Below are positions 1-6,677 of a DNA stretch of 8,324 bases, one piece after another. Location: the NCBI GenBank assembly GCA_025980625.1, contig JAICXG010000122.1, forward strand, positions 1 through 8,324, read 5' to 3'. The stretch comes from Chthoniobacterales bacterium (GTDB taxonomy: Bacteria; Verrucomicrobiota; Verrucomicrobiia; Chthoniobacterales; UBA10450). A program made the translations under genes and the position numbers. Within the stretch, counting starts at the first letter, position 1. Each line of letters opens with the position of its first letter. The notes beneath the pieces are model-generated. The model was not told where the DNA came from. It saw only the letters and a list, made by a program, of their open reading frames with translations, and ran no database searches.

Positions 1-1
1 C

Positions 2-331
2 CCGCGCGCGCCGCATTTGCAACGGATGGCGGTGAAACTGAGCCAGAAGCTCGGCCAGCCGAAATGGATCAACATGTCCGAGCGGATCGCCAAGCTGATG
101 AAGGAAAAGAAGAACTTGAACGCAAACGTCGATTTTTATTCCGCCACTGTCTATTACTCGTTAGGCATTCCGACCGATCTCTTCACGCCGGTGTTCGCGA
201 TCGCGCGCTGCTCCGGCTGGTGCGCCCACGTCCTCGAACAACTGGAGGACAACCGGCTCTATCGTCCGCTCAGCGAGTACGTCGGAGAGCCGCCCGGAAA
301 AAAGGTCCTGCCGATCGACGAGCGGCCATAG
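2..331 (+). CDS. gltA: Citrate synthase, C-terminal part (5' end outside window)
   Basis: Citrate synthase condenses acetyl-CoA with oxaloacetate to citrate, the entry step of the TCA cycle, in the cytoplasm. About 109 C-terminal residues are visible; the family is usually about 430 residues, so the gene starts upstream of the window and the frame is open from base 2. The stretch NVDFYSATVYYSLGIPTDLF carries the catalytic Asp of the family (NVDFYSG-type motif). It is followed by FTPVFAIARCSGWCAHVLEQ, which includes the Arg region that contacts the substrate carboxylate, and by NRLYRPLSEYVG. The tail ends in KKVLPIDERP, similar to the short tail after YxGP in many bacterial enzymes. A 2-methylcitrate synthase (PrpC) cannot be excluded from the C-terminus alone. 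An octamer CGTTAGGC (159-166) encodes part of Ser-Leu-Gly here. No convincing hairpin terminator follows; the next 101 bases hold only a T-rich run after the stop. Confidence 0.9.
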   Translation, partial: PRAPHLQRMAVKLSQKLGQPKWINMSERIAKLMKEKKNLNANVDFYSATVYYSLGIPTDLFTPVFAIARCSGWCAHVLEQLEDNRLYRPLSEYVGEPPGKKVLPIDERP

Positions 332-432
332 GTCTTTTCGTTTTCTTTTCGAGCACTTAGCCGTTGGCCGCGCCGTTTTTCGCGATTGCCACGCGATTTC
401 GCTTTTGATAACTGGTCGGCTTTCAGGCCCCG

Positions 433-1962
433 ATGCGCGCGCAATTCTTTTCCCGCTCGACGCTGGTCGCCTTGCTCTTCTGCATGGCCGCATGCCTGCC
501 TAACCGCCCCTATCGCCTCGGTGATCGCGCGGTCGAGCACGGCATTGCTGGCAACCAGAATTATGGGCTGGCTTATATCGAGTTCGACGAGCAGGGCGAT
601 TTTTGGAATCGCGACCAACTCAAGCGAGCCGTCGATCTGGTCAAGACAACGAGCAAACCGCTCCTCGTGGTTTACGTCCACGGCTGGCAGAACAATGCCA
701 GTGATGCGAGCAACGACGTCCCGCAGTTTCACCGTGTCTTGGAAAAGCTGGCGCAGACGGACGAGGTGCCTAAGCAAGGTTATCAAGTCGTCGGCGTCTA
801 TCTCGGCTGGCGCGGCAAGCAGGCCTACGATCCTTTTCTCAAGATCGTCAGCTTCCCGAATCGAAAGGACGCGGCGGTGCGGATCGGAAGCAGCAACACG
901 ATTACCGAAGCCATTTTTCGCGTCGTTTACGAAGCCCGGCGGCGCACTGGCGCCCGGACGATTTTGATTGGCCACTCCTTTGGCGCGCTTGTGGTCGAGC
1001 GAGCGGTCGAGCAGGCGATGACGGCCGGCGTGCTGAGCGGCAGTCCGGTGATGCCGGCGGATCTTGTCTTGCTGATCAACTCTGCCGCCGAGTCGATTTA
1101 TGCGAAGGAAATGCGCGACATGATGGTGAGCACGTTGCACCTGGAGACAGGACAGAAATGTTACCAGCGGGAAGGTGACCCCGGTTGCTACATGAAGGAC
1201 GAGCCGCGCATCATCTCGGTGACTTCCGAAACGGATCAGGCGACCGGCGTCGCCTTCCCGGTCGGCGCGACGCTTTTCGGTGTGGGCAAGCTCTACCGCA
1301 ACTATGACGCGCCGGACGGCGGCCGGATCAATCAGCGGCTTTTCTTTACTCATACTCCGGGGCATAACGATCGGCTCCTCGATCACGCCATCGTGCCGCT
1401 GGCCATCAATCATCCAACCCCGACGCGCTCCCGCGCCTTTGAAGAAAATCTGGAGTTTCCGCAGGCCCTGCCATCGAGCGGCACCGACGAACAGGCGACG
1501 CCGATTTTCGCCACCGGCGGCGAGCTGACAGAGGCGGGAACGACGACGCCGTGGCGCTGGTGGCAGATTGATTATACCGGGAGCGCAACGCAGCGCTCCG
1601 CCTTCTGGATCGTGAAGGTGCCGAAGGAAATCCTCAATGGGCACGGCGACATTTTTAATCCCAACGCGATCGACATGATGGCGGCGCTCTTCCGTTCCAG
1701 CAATGCGTTGAACCTCAGCAACGCGCCCGCGCCTGCGATCAAGGTGAAATCCGAACCCGCCGTTGTCGGGCAACCGCTGGGCGAAGCGCAACCGCTGGCC
1801 GCTCCAGCGACTTTGCCTAACGAATCTAGAACGGTGACTAATGTTTCTTCCTCTCCGGTCGCGCAGGCTGCCGCGCCTGCAAAAAAACGTGCGAAAAAAG
1901 CGCGGAAACGACGCCCGAGATCGCCTTTCCTGCGCCTGAAGGATCGCAAGGTGGTGAAATAA
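433..1962 (+). CDS. Alpha/beta-hydrolase lipoprotein with basic C-terminal tail
   Basis: The 509-residue protein opens with a signal peptide: Arg at 2 and 8, a hydrophobic run at about 9-20, then Cys21 after MAA. That is an acceptable though not ideal lipobox, so it is probably a lipid-anchored envelope protein. The hydrolase core shows a strand plus oxyanion-loop motif LLVVYVHGWQNN (77-88) and a nucleophile elbow GHSFG (180-184, Ser182). Possible acid residues lie near Asp268. A HGDIFNP segment (404-410) supplies a likely catalytic His404, and His311 is an alternative. Residues 431-509 are Pro/Ala-rich and end in a very basic stretch (KKRAKKARKRR around 484-494). Substrate is unknown; a lipase, esterase or peptidase role is possible. 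The ATG at 433 is preferred over Met18 because it supplies the signal peptide; AGG five bases upstream is the only Shine-Dalgarno-like element. The 101-bp and 80-bp gaps on either side suggest its own transcription unit. Confidence 0.85.
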   Translation: MRAQFFSRSTLVALLFCMAACLPNRPYRLGDRAVEHGIAGNQNYGLAYIEFDEQGDFWNRDQLKRAVDLVKTTSKPLLVVYVHGWQNNASDASNDVPQFHRVLEKLAQTDEVPKQGYQVVGVYLGWRGKQAYDPFLKIVSFPNRKDAAVRIGSSNTITEAIFRVVYEARRRTGARTILIGHSFGALVVERAVEQAMTAGVLSGSPVMPADLVLLINSAAESIYAKEMRDMMVSTLHLETGQKCYQREGDPGCYMKDEPRIISVTSETDQATGVAFPVGATLFGVGKLYRNYDAPDGGRINQRLFFTHTPGHNDRLLDHAIVPLAINHPTPTRSRAFEENLEFPQALPSSGTDEQATPIFATGGELTEAGTTTPWRWWQIDYTGSATQRSAFWIVKVPKEILNGHGDIFNPNAIDMMAALFRSSNALNLSNAPAPAIKVKSEPAVVGQPLGEAQPLAAPATLPNESRTVTNVSSSPVAQAAAPAKKRAKKARKRRPRSPFLRLKDRKVVK

Positions 1963-2042
1963 GTTCCACGCCCGCTCGTCCTCGCGGCGCTGGCAGGGCG
2001 CGCATTGCGGCTCTCACTGTCACCGCGTATCTGTTCCGTCCG

Positions 2043-3323
2043 ATGAGCGCCGGAGCAAAACCGTGGGGACGCGAAACCCTCGCCTTGCTGCGACCGGGTC
2101 CGTTCCGGCGCTACATCATTGGGACATCGATTTCCGATACCGGCACTTGGATGCAGATCATGGCCCAGGGCTGGGTCATGAGCACGCTCACGGACAAAGC
2201 GGTCATGCTCGGCATGGTCAATTTTGCCTCCGGTCTGCCGATGCTTTTCCTCACGATGTTTGGCGGCTCGCTGGCTGATCAATTCGACAAACGCCGCATT
2301 CTCATCTGGACGCAGGTCGTCCAGATCGGACTCGCACTGACGCTCGGGTTTCTCATCTTCAGCGGGCGCATTGAGATCTGGCACATCATCGCGATTGCGG
2401 GGTTGTTAGGCATCGCTTTTGCCTTCGAACACCCGGCGCTCTCGGCCCTCGTCCCGGAGCTCGTTAGGCAGGAAGAAATTGCCAGCGCCATCGCGCTCGA
2501 CCGCGCGGTTTTTCATTGCGCTCGTCTGGTTGGCCCATCGGTCGCGGGAATCATCGTCGGCCTCTGGGGCGCGGCGACCGCCTTCTTCCTCAACGCTATT
2601 TCCTTCGTTGCCTTCATCATCGCGTTGATCTTGCTGCCGCCGCGTGCCGTTGGGAGCAAGGAAGAAGAGGCGCAACGGGCGAGCGGGATGAAGGACGGTT
2701 TTCGCTACGTGCGCGCCGACAAACCCAGCCTCGCGATGGTTGGGATGATCGCGACGATGACGATCTTCATTTTCCCGGCGGTCTCCGTGATGATGCCGCT
2801 CTACGTGCGCGACGTACTGCATTTCGGGCCGAGCGATCTCGGATACTTGATGGCGTTTTCCGCTGTCGGTTCCGTCTTCGGCGCGATCACCCTGGTTTCG
2901 ATCGCGCGTTCGCGTCGTCATGGGTGGATGATGGGCGCGGCACTGGCGGTAACCGTTTTCGTGCTGGTGTGGAGCCGGGTGCAGGCGTTTGCATGGGCAG
3001 CCCTTTCTCTCGTCGTGATTTCGTTTGGGCTCTCGCTCATTTTCGGGCTTGCTAACACGATCGTGCAGGAACGCGCGCCGTCGCACCTGCGCGGGCGCGT
3101 CTCGGCGGTGATGGGTCTGAGCTTTTTTGGCCTCATGCCGGTGACCGCACTGGGCGTGACCAGTTTGGCCGATGCGATCGGAATGCGCACCGCGCTGGCT
3201 GCTTCCGCGATCGGCTACGGCGTGGCGGCGGTTGTGATCTTGAGCCGGATCGGGGCGCGCCTGAATGAAACGCCCGTCGCCTTGACGAATGCGGTCCTCC
3301 CGGAAGCGGCCAGCGTTTCCTGA
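2043..3323 (+). CDS. MFS transporter, MFS_3 / EntS-like exporter family
   Basis: A 426-residue, very hydrophobic protein of the length usual for 12-helix major facilitator exporters, acting in the inner membrane by proton-driven antiport (family knowledge). Visible marks are the loop 2-3 motif A at 74-85 (GGSLADQFDKRR), the segment EHPALSALVPELV (129-141), RLVGPSVAG (161-169), a charged central cytoplasmic loop at about 201-222, and QERAPSHLRGRVSAV (342-356). The last is typical of the MFS_3 group that includes the enterobactin exporter EntS and macrolide-efflux relatives. The substrate cannot be read from sequence. The start at 2043 gives a short cytoplasmic N-terminus before the first helix, though no Shine-Dalgarno sequence precedes it. 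The stop is 21 bp before the next gene, and that gap contains a CGTTAGGC octamer. Probably the first gene of a four-gene operon. Confidence 0.9.
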   Translation: MSAGAKPWGRETLALLRPGPFRRYIIGTSISDTGTWMQIMAQGWVMSTLTDKAVMLGMVNFASGLPMLFLTMFGGSLADQFDKRRILIWTQVVQIGLALTLGFLIFSGRIEIWHIIAIAGLLGIAFAFEHPALSALVPELVRQEEIASAIALDRAVFHCARLVGPSVAGIIVGLWGAATAFFLNAISFVAFIIALILLPPRAVGSKEEEAQRASGMKDGFRYVRADKPSLAMVGMIATMTIFIFPAVSVMMPLYVRDVLHFGPSDLGYLMAFSAVGSVFGAITLVSIARSRRHGWMMGAALAVTVFVLVWSRVQAFAWAALSLVVISFGLSLIFGLANTIVQERAPSHLRGRVSAVMGLSFFGLMPVTALGVTSLADAIGMRTALAASAIGYGVAAVVILSRIGARLNETPVALTNAVLPEAASVS

Positions 3324-3324
3324 T

Positions 3325-3332
3325 CGTTAGGC
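3325..3332 (+). repeat. Octamer copy in the MFS/TIM-barrel spacer
   Basis: This CGTTAGGC lies wholly in the 21-bp gap between the stop of the MFS gene and the ATG at 3345, so it is free of coding constraint. Its internal AGG is 13 bases before the ATG, rather far to serve as a Shine-Dalgarno sequence. It is the clearest proof in the window that the word is not a by-product of codon use. Confidence 0.7.
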
Positions 3333-3344
3333 GAAAACCAAGCA

Positions 3345-4259
3345 ATGATTGCGTTTTCCACCTGCTGGAATTCGAGCCGCCACACGGACGGCGAGGAGAT
3401 GTTGCGCGAGATCAAGAACGAGTTCGGGTTCGATTTAATCGAGCTCGGTCACGGCGTGCGAATCTCGCTCATGCCGGGCGTGCAGAAGATTTTCGATGCG
3501 GGCGAGGTGCGCTTCAGCAGCCTGCACAATTTTTGTCCGCTGCCGGTGGAAGTGATGAGCGCCTCGCCCGATTGCTACACTTTCTCGAGCGGCTCGGCCA
3601 ATGAACGGCAACGCGCAATCAAACAAACTCTGCAAACGATCGACTTCGCGGAGCGGCTCGATGCTCCTTTCGTCGTGCTTCATCTCGGCAGGGTGGCAAT
3701 GAAGCCGGTGACCGAACCGTTAATCGCTCTCGCGAAAGATGGCGGGATGTTCTCGCGCGAATATGTGCGGAGAAAAATCGATGCCGTTCGAACCCGAGAA
3801 TCGTTAGGCCCGTCTTTCCTCGCGCGCGTGCGTGAATGTCTCAAGCCGGTGATCGAGCATGCGGCGAAGAAGAATGTCCGCCTCGGAATCGAGAACCGTC
3901 GCGGCTACGAAGAGATTCCCAGTGAGCGCGAAATCCTCCCGCTCCTCGATGAACTCGACTCGCCTGACGTTGGCTATTGGCACGACTTCGGACATCTCCA
4001 GGTGAAGGAGAACCTGGGATTTGCCGATCACGCGGAGTGGCTGCGCGCCGTCGGCCCGCGAACGTTAGGCTGCCATGTTCAGGATTGCATCTGGCCCGCG
4101 CAGGATCATCAGCCGCCCTTTGCCGGCGACGTCGATCTGGAGAAACTGGTTCCGCTCCTTCCGCCGACCTGCTTATTTGTCTGGGAGATGAGCCCACGCA
4201 AAACCGCTGACGAAATCCGCCTTTCGGTCACGCTCTGGCGAGAACGCTTCGGCGAATGA
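3345..4259 (+). CDS. Sugar phosphate isomerase/epimerase-like TIM-barrel protein (AP endonuclease family 2 fold)
   Basis: A 304-residue protein with the xylose-isomerase-like TIM-barrel pattern (PF01261 type). Candidate divalent-metal and active-site residues sit at strand ends in the expected order: Glu33 (LIELG), His61 (SSLHNFCP), His113 (VVLHLGRV), Glu183 (LGIENR), Asp214 and His217 (WHDFGH), His244 (GCHVQD) and Glu281 (WEMSP). The xDxGH block is a family hallmark. The fold hosts sugar and inositol isomerases/epimerases, hydroxypyruvate isomerase and endonuclease IV. Without close homologues the substrate is open, though an isomerase or epimerase is more likely than a DNA-repair nuclease. 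The ATG at 3345 gives an N-terminal first strand (IAFSTCWN), as expected. Its stop overlaps the start of the membrane-protein gene by ATGA, implying translational coupling and perhaps a shared pathway. It holds two octamers, 3802-3809 and 4063-4070, both read as Leu-Gly. Confidence 0.85.
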   Translation: MIAFSTCWNSSRHTDGEEMLREIKNEFGFDLIELGHGVRISLMPGVQKIFDAGEVRFSSLHNFCPLPVEVMSASPDCYTFSSGSANERQRAIKQTLQTIDFAERLDAPFVVLHLGRVAMKPVTEPLIALAKDGGMFSREYVRRKIDAVRTRESLGPSFLARVRECLKPVIEHAAKKNVRLGIENRRGYEEIPSEREILPLLDELDSPDVGYWHDFGHLQVKENLGFADHAEWLRAVGPRTLGCHVQDCIWPAQDHQPPFAGDVDLEKLVPLLPPTCLFVWEMSPRKTADEIRLSVTLWRERFGE

Positions 4260-5284
4260 AGAAGATTCTCGCCACAATTTTTCAGATCGCGGTCACGATC
4301 GCGGTTCTCTACTGGGTCTTCCGCGATCCACACAAGCGTGCGCAAATGGCGGTCGCGCTGCGGATGGCCGACTACCGCTGGGTGGTCGTCGCGCTCGCGG
4401 CCTATTTGCTGGTCGAATTTTCCGCCGCCGTGCGCTGGCACATTCTGCTCAAGGTGCAACGCATTCGGCTCAGCATCCGGCGCGTTTCCGGCCTCTTCCT
4501 CATCGGCATGTTTTACAACCAGTTCCTCCCCGGTGGGACGGGCGGTGATCTCATGAAGAGCTATCTCCTGCTCAAGGAAACTCCCGGAAAAGCGACCGGC
4601 GCATTGCTCGCGGTTGTCTTCGATCGGCTGGTGGGATTGGTCGCGCTCATCACCATCACGGGCACGCTGGTTGCGATCCGTTACCGCTGGCTCACGCAGT
4701 TGCCGGAAACGCGCCATCTCGTCTGGATCCTGTTGGCGATTCTGGGCAGCGCGATCCTGATGTTGCTCACCTCCTTTGTCGTGAGCGGGCTGCACCTCGC
4801 CCACAGGTTGCCTCAGCATTTTCCAGCCCGTGAGCGTTTGATCGAACTCTCGGCTGCTTATCATCTCTACGCGCACCATTGGCGCGCGACCCTAGCGGCG
4901 TTCGGCGTCTCGCTCGTCGCCCATCTCTCCACTTTTGCCACCTTTCTCTTCGTCGCTTACGCCTTTCGCGCGAAAGTCACGGTGCTGGATTTCTTCGCCA
5001 TCATGCCGATCGAGCGGACGATCTCGTCGCTCCCGATTAGCTTTGCCGGGGTCGGCCTGCGCGAGAAAATTTTCCAGATCATGCTCCACGGTCTTTGCGG
5101 CGTGCCGGAAGCGGTCGCAGTCCTCATCGGTTCGATGAGTTTTCTCGTGATGCTGGCGTGCAGCGCGCCGGGCGGCGTTGTCTATTTCTTCTACAAGCCA
5201 AGCGGCCGGCTCGGTCATGTGAAGCTCAAAGAGATGCGCAAGGAAGTCGAAACCCTGGAGCATGAGATCACGGAAGCAGAGTAA
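4256..5284 (+). CDS. Flippase-like integral membrane protein, UPF0104 / LPG-synthase transmembrane domain family
   Basis: A 342-residue polytopic inner-membrane protein. It has the signature FYNQFLPGGTGGDLMKSY (86-103), FDRLVG (122-127) and the late motif SSLPISFAGVGLRE (257-270), all typical of the PF03706 family. That family includes the membrane half of MprF, which flips lysyl-phosphatidylglycerol, and many stand-alone members thought to move lipids or lipid-linked sugars. Hydrophobic segments appear at about 5-21, 42-60, 79-88, 114-141, 154-178, 210-236 and 284-312. There is no C-terminal aminoacyltransferase domain, so it is not a full MprF. The last 20 residues are charged with heptad-like spacing (LKEMRKEVETLEHEITEAE). 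It starts inside the stop of the TIM-barrel gene (ATGA), and its end overlaps the next gene by 23 bp. No CGTTAGGC copy lies within it. The lipid or glycolipid substrate is unknown. Confidence 0.88.
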   Translation: MKKILATIFQIAVTIAVLYWVFRDPHKRAQMAVALRMADYRWVVVALAAYLLVEFSAAVRWHILLKVQRIRLSIRRVSGLFLIGMFYNQFLPGGTGGDLMKSYLLLKETPGKATGALLAVVFDRLVGLVALITITGTLVAIRYRWLTQLPETRHLVWILLAILGSAILMLLTSFVVSGLHLAHRLPQHFPARERLIELSAAYHLYAHHWRATLAAFGVSLVAHLSTFATFLFVAYAFRAKVTVLDFFAIMPIERTISSLPISFAGVGLREKIFQIMLHGLCGVPEAVAVLIGSMSFLVMLACSAPGGVVYFFYKPSGRLGHVKLKEMRKEVETLEHEITEAE

Positions 5285-6011
5285 GCCCGGCCTAACGACT
5301 CGAAGCGTGCGGCCGCGGCCGCGACCCTTCGTCGTCGCCACCTTTGCCATGACGGTCGACGGCAAAATCACGACCCGCACTTTTGCGCCCGTCGATTTCA
5401 CTTCGCGAGAAGACAAGCAACATCTCTGGCGGCAGCGATCGTTAGGCGACGCTGTCCTCATCGGCCGCAGCACCCTCGTGCACGACGACGTCCGCCTCGG
5501 CCTTCCCCCCGCGCTCCGGGCTGAGCGTGAGGCGCGCGGGCAACCGCCTTATCCCTTGCGCGTCATTGTCTCAAACGAAGGCCGGATTGACTCTGCCCTC
5601 AGAATTTTCCAAGCCGATTTCTCCCGCATCGTGATTTTTTCCACCACCCGCATGCCGAGAAAGTACCAGCTCGCCCTGCGGGAAAAAGCCACCTTGCGTT
5701 TGAGCGAAACGCGACAGGTCGAGCTTCCCCGGATGCTGGAGGTGCTGCGCGCGGAGTATGGAGTACGACGGGTTGCGTGCGAAGGGGGCGCGCAGTTATT
5801 CCGCAGCCTGCTCGAGTTGCAACTTGTCGATCAGCTCAATCTCACGATCGCGCCCTACATCTTCGGCGGAAGCGGCGCGCCGACTCTGACCGGGCGACGC
5901 CCGGATTTCCTCATGCCCGGCAGCGTTCGCGCGTCGTTAGGCGAAATGCGCGTGGTGGGCGCGGAATGTTTTCTTTTCTATCGGCTGCGTTATCACCGGA
6001 ACGCCATGTAA
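5262..6011 (+). CDS. RibD C-terminal-type reductase (DHFR-like fold), stand-alone
   Basis: A 249-residue NADPH-dependent reductase of the RibD_C (PF01872) type. In riboflavin synthesis this domain reduces the ribosylamino-pyrimidine phosphate. Motifs in order are RPFVVATFAMTVDGKI (21-36), DAVLIGRSTLVHDDVRLG (63-80), ACEGGAQLF (172-180) and DQLNLTIAPYIFGGSGAPTL (190-209). The deaminase domain of bifunctional RibD is absent, so it is either a separate pyrimidine reductase or one of the many related reductases of unknown substrate. The ATG at 5262 overlaps the upstream gene by 23 bp and adds a basic, Pro/Arg-rich leader (RPRPRP at 17-22). A GTG at 5307 (residue 16) would start just before the conserved domain and fits the family length better, so the true start is uncertain. 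GGAG sits only one base before the 5262 ATG. It carries octamers at 5290-5297, 5440-5447 and 5935-5942. Confidence 0.82.
   Translation: MRSRKQSKPGLTTRSVRPRPRPFVVATFAMTVDGKITTRTFAPVDFTSREDKQHLWRQRSLGDAVLIGRSTLVHDDVRLGLPPALRAEREARGQPPYPLRVIVSNEGRIDSALRIFQADFSRIVIFSTTRMPRKYQLALREKATLRLSETRQVELPRMLEVLRAEYGVRRVACEGGAQLFRSLLELQLVDQLNLTIAPYIFGGSGAPTLTGRRPDFLMPGSVRASLGEMRVVGAECFLFYRLRYHRNAM
5309..5322. repeat. 14-bp perfect GC palindrome (two overlapping NotI-type sites)
   Basis: GCGGCCGCGGCCGC reads the same on both strands. It lies over the doubtful start of the RibD-like reductase and encodes part of an Arg-Pro repeat if the 5262 start is used. It may be only a short CGGCCG repeat from compositional drift. 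It could also form a small hairpin over the GTG at 5307-5309 and affect initiation there (inference). Confidence 0.5.
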
Positions 6012-6053
6012 TTTTAATTTGGCGCGCCGCTCATTCCGGTGTGCATTTGAGCC

Positions 6054-6536
6054 ATGAAAGGTGCGATTGTGGTTTTGCTTTCGCTGACCCTTTCCGCCTT
6101 CGGGCAGGAATTACAGAAGGGCGATTCGATGCTCGTGCGGCCCACCTCCTTCGTCGCCCTGCCTACGATCTACTCCGCTCCCGCGGTCATGGCGCTGGCG
6201 GATCAACGGCCGTTTTCATTTCCCGGCGCCTTTAGCTGGGTAGCGGCGACTCCGGCCGATTTCCTGCCGGAGTTTACGGCGGAACAACCGGCTCGCAGAA
6301 GCTGGACTGCAAAAGAATTGCCTAACGAACGGGGCGGCCTGGTGGATCTGGTTCCGGCCCCGGTTTACGTCAGCGGCGAAGTCAGTTTGTTTTTTGGGAA
6401 ATCGATCGATGGCAAAGTCGATCGCGAGATCAAGGGTGGATACATCCTCGGTGAGATCATCAGCGGCAACACGCATATCAACGTTGGCGCTTCCTATGAG
6501 CGGGCGAGTGGCGATTTCCCGCGACTGAATCGTTAG
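6054..6536 (+). CDS. Small secreted protein of unknown family
   Basis: I do not recognise this 160-residue protein. It begins with a clear Sec signal peptide: Lys2, a hydrophobic core at 4-14, and a probable cleavage after SAFGQ or SAFG at about 17-18. Residues 19-100 are rich in Pro, Ala and aromatic residues. Residues 100-150 alternate polar and hydrophobic residues in a beta-strand manner (YVSGEVSLFFGKSIDG, then GGYILGEII and HINVGASYERA), which would suit a periplasmic or outer-membrane beta protein. No catalytic motif is visible. The start at 6054 is set by the signal peptide; no good Shine-Dalgarno sequence precedes it. The 42-bp gap after the reductase has an AT-rich run, TTTTAATTT (6013-6021). 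The stop TAG (6534-6536) lies within the octamer CGTTAGGC, and the same frame stays open beyond it into the SRPBCC gene. Another octamer, 6320-6327 in reverse orientation, is read as Leu-Pro-Asn. Confidence 0.65.
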   Translation: MKGAIVVLLSLTLSAFGQELQKGDSMLVRPTSFVALPTIYSAPAVMALADQRPFSFPGAFSWVAATPADFLPEFTAEQPARRSWTAKELPNERGGLVDLVPAPVYVSGEVSLFFGKSIDGKVDREIKGGYILGEIISGNTHINVGASYERASGDFPRLNR

Positions 6537-6562
6537 GCACGAGCTTCCCTGAGGTCCAACGG

Positions 6563-6574
6563 CGCCGGCCGGCG
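6563..6574. repeat. 12-bp perfect GC palindrome in spacer
   Basis: CGCCGGCCGGCG is its own complement and lies 26 bp after the stop of the small secreted protein gene. With the AT-rich inverted repeat 12 bp further on, it marks this spacer as a likely transcription boundary. On its own it could be chance in GC-rich DNA. Confidence 0.4.
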
Positions 6575-6586
6575 GCGGGATCTGTC

Positions 6587-6605
6587 AAATTCGTTACGAA
6601 TTTTT
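6587..6605 (+). promoter_or_regulatory. AT-rich inverted repeat: candidate operator or weak terminator
   Basis: The arms AAATTCG (6587-6593) and CGAATTT (6597-6603) are exact complements around a TTA centre. They form a 17-bp dyad followed directly by T residues (run to 6605). This is the most AT-rich spot in the spacer and stands out in this GC-rich window. Its odd-centred symmetry suits a dimeric repressor site upstream of the SRPBCC/ketosynthase pair. The stem plus T run could equally act as a weak intrinsic terminator for the preceding gene. A poor sigma70-like pair, TTGCGC (6628-6633) and TATCCT (6650-6655) with 16-bp spacing, lies downstream and would start transcription just before the next gene. 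Confidence 0.4.
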
Positions 6606-6677
6606 CCGCGCCGTTCCCGTCCATTCATTGCGCAGAAGGGTCGAGAGCGTATCCTGACGCGCCTCGCGACCGACGCC

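Noticed and set aside
332..432. Possible terminator after citrate synthase
   Set aside because: T-rich runs are present, but I see no stable GC stem directly before them.
259..1791. 510-codon open frame on the minus strand opposite the hydrolase gene
   Set aside because: The product is Arg/His-rich with no domain or signal sequence. It spans the end of the citrate synthase and most of the hydrolase gene, both well supported on the + strand. Long antisense frames are expected in GC-rich coding DNA.
1572..3086. Minus-strand frames at 1572-2384 and 2406-3086
   Set aside because: They are antisense to the hydrolase and MFS genes, have low-complexity charged products, and show no recognisable motifs.
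4109..5473. Minus-strand frames at 4109-4879 and 4892-5473
   Set aside because: They are shadows of the TIM-barrel, flippase-like and reductase genes; products are rich in Arg, Asp and Gln without domains.
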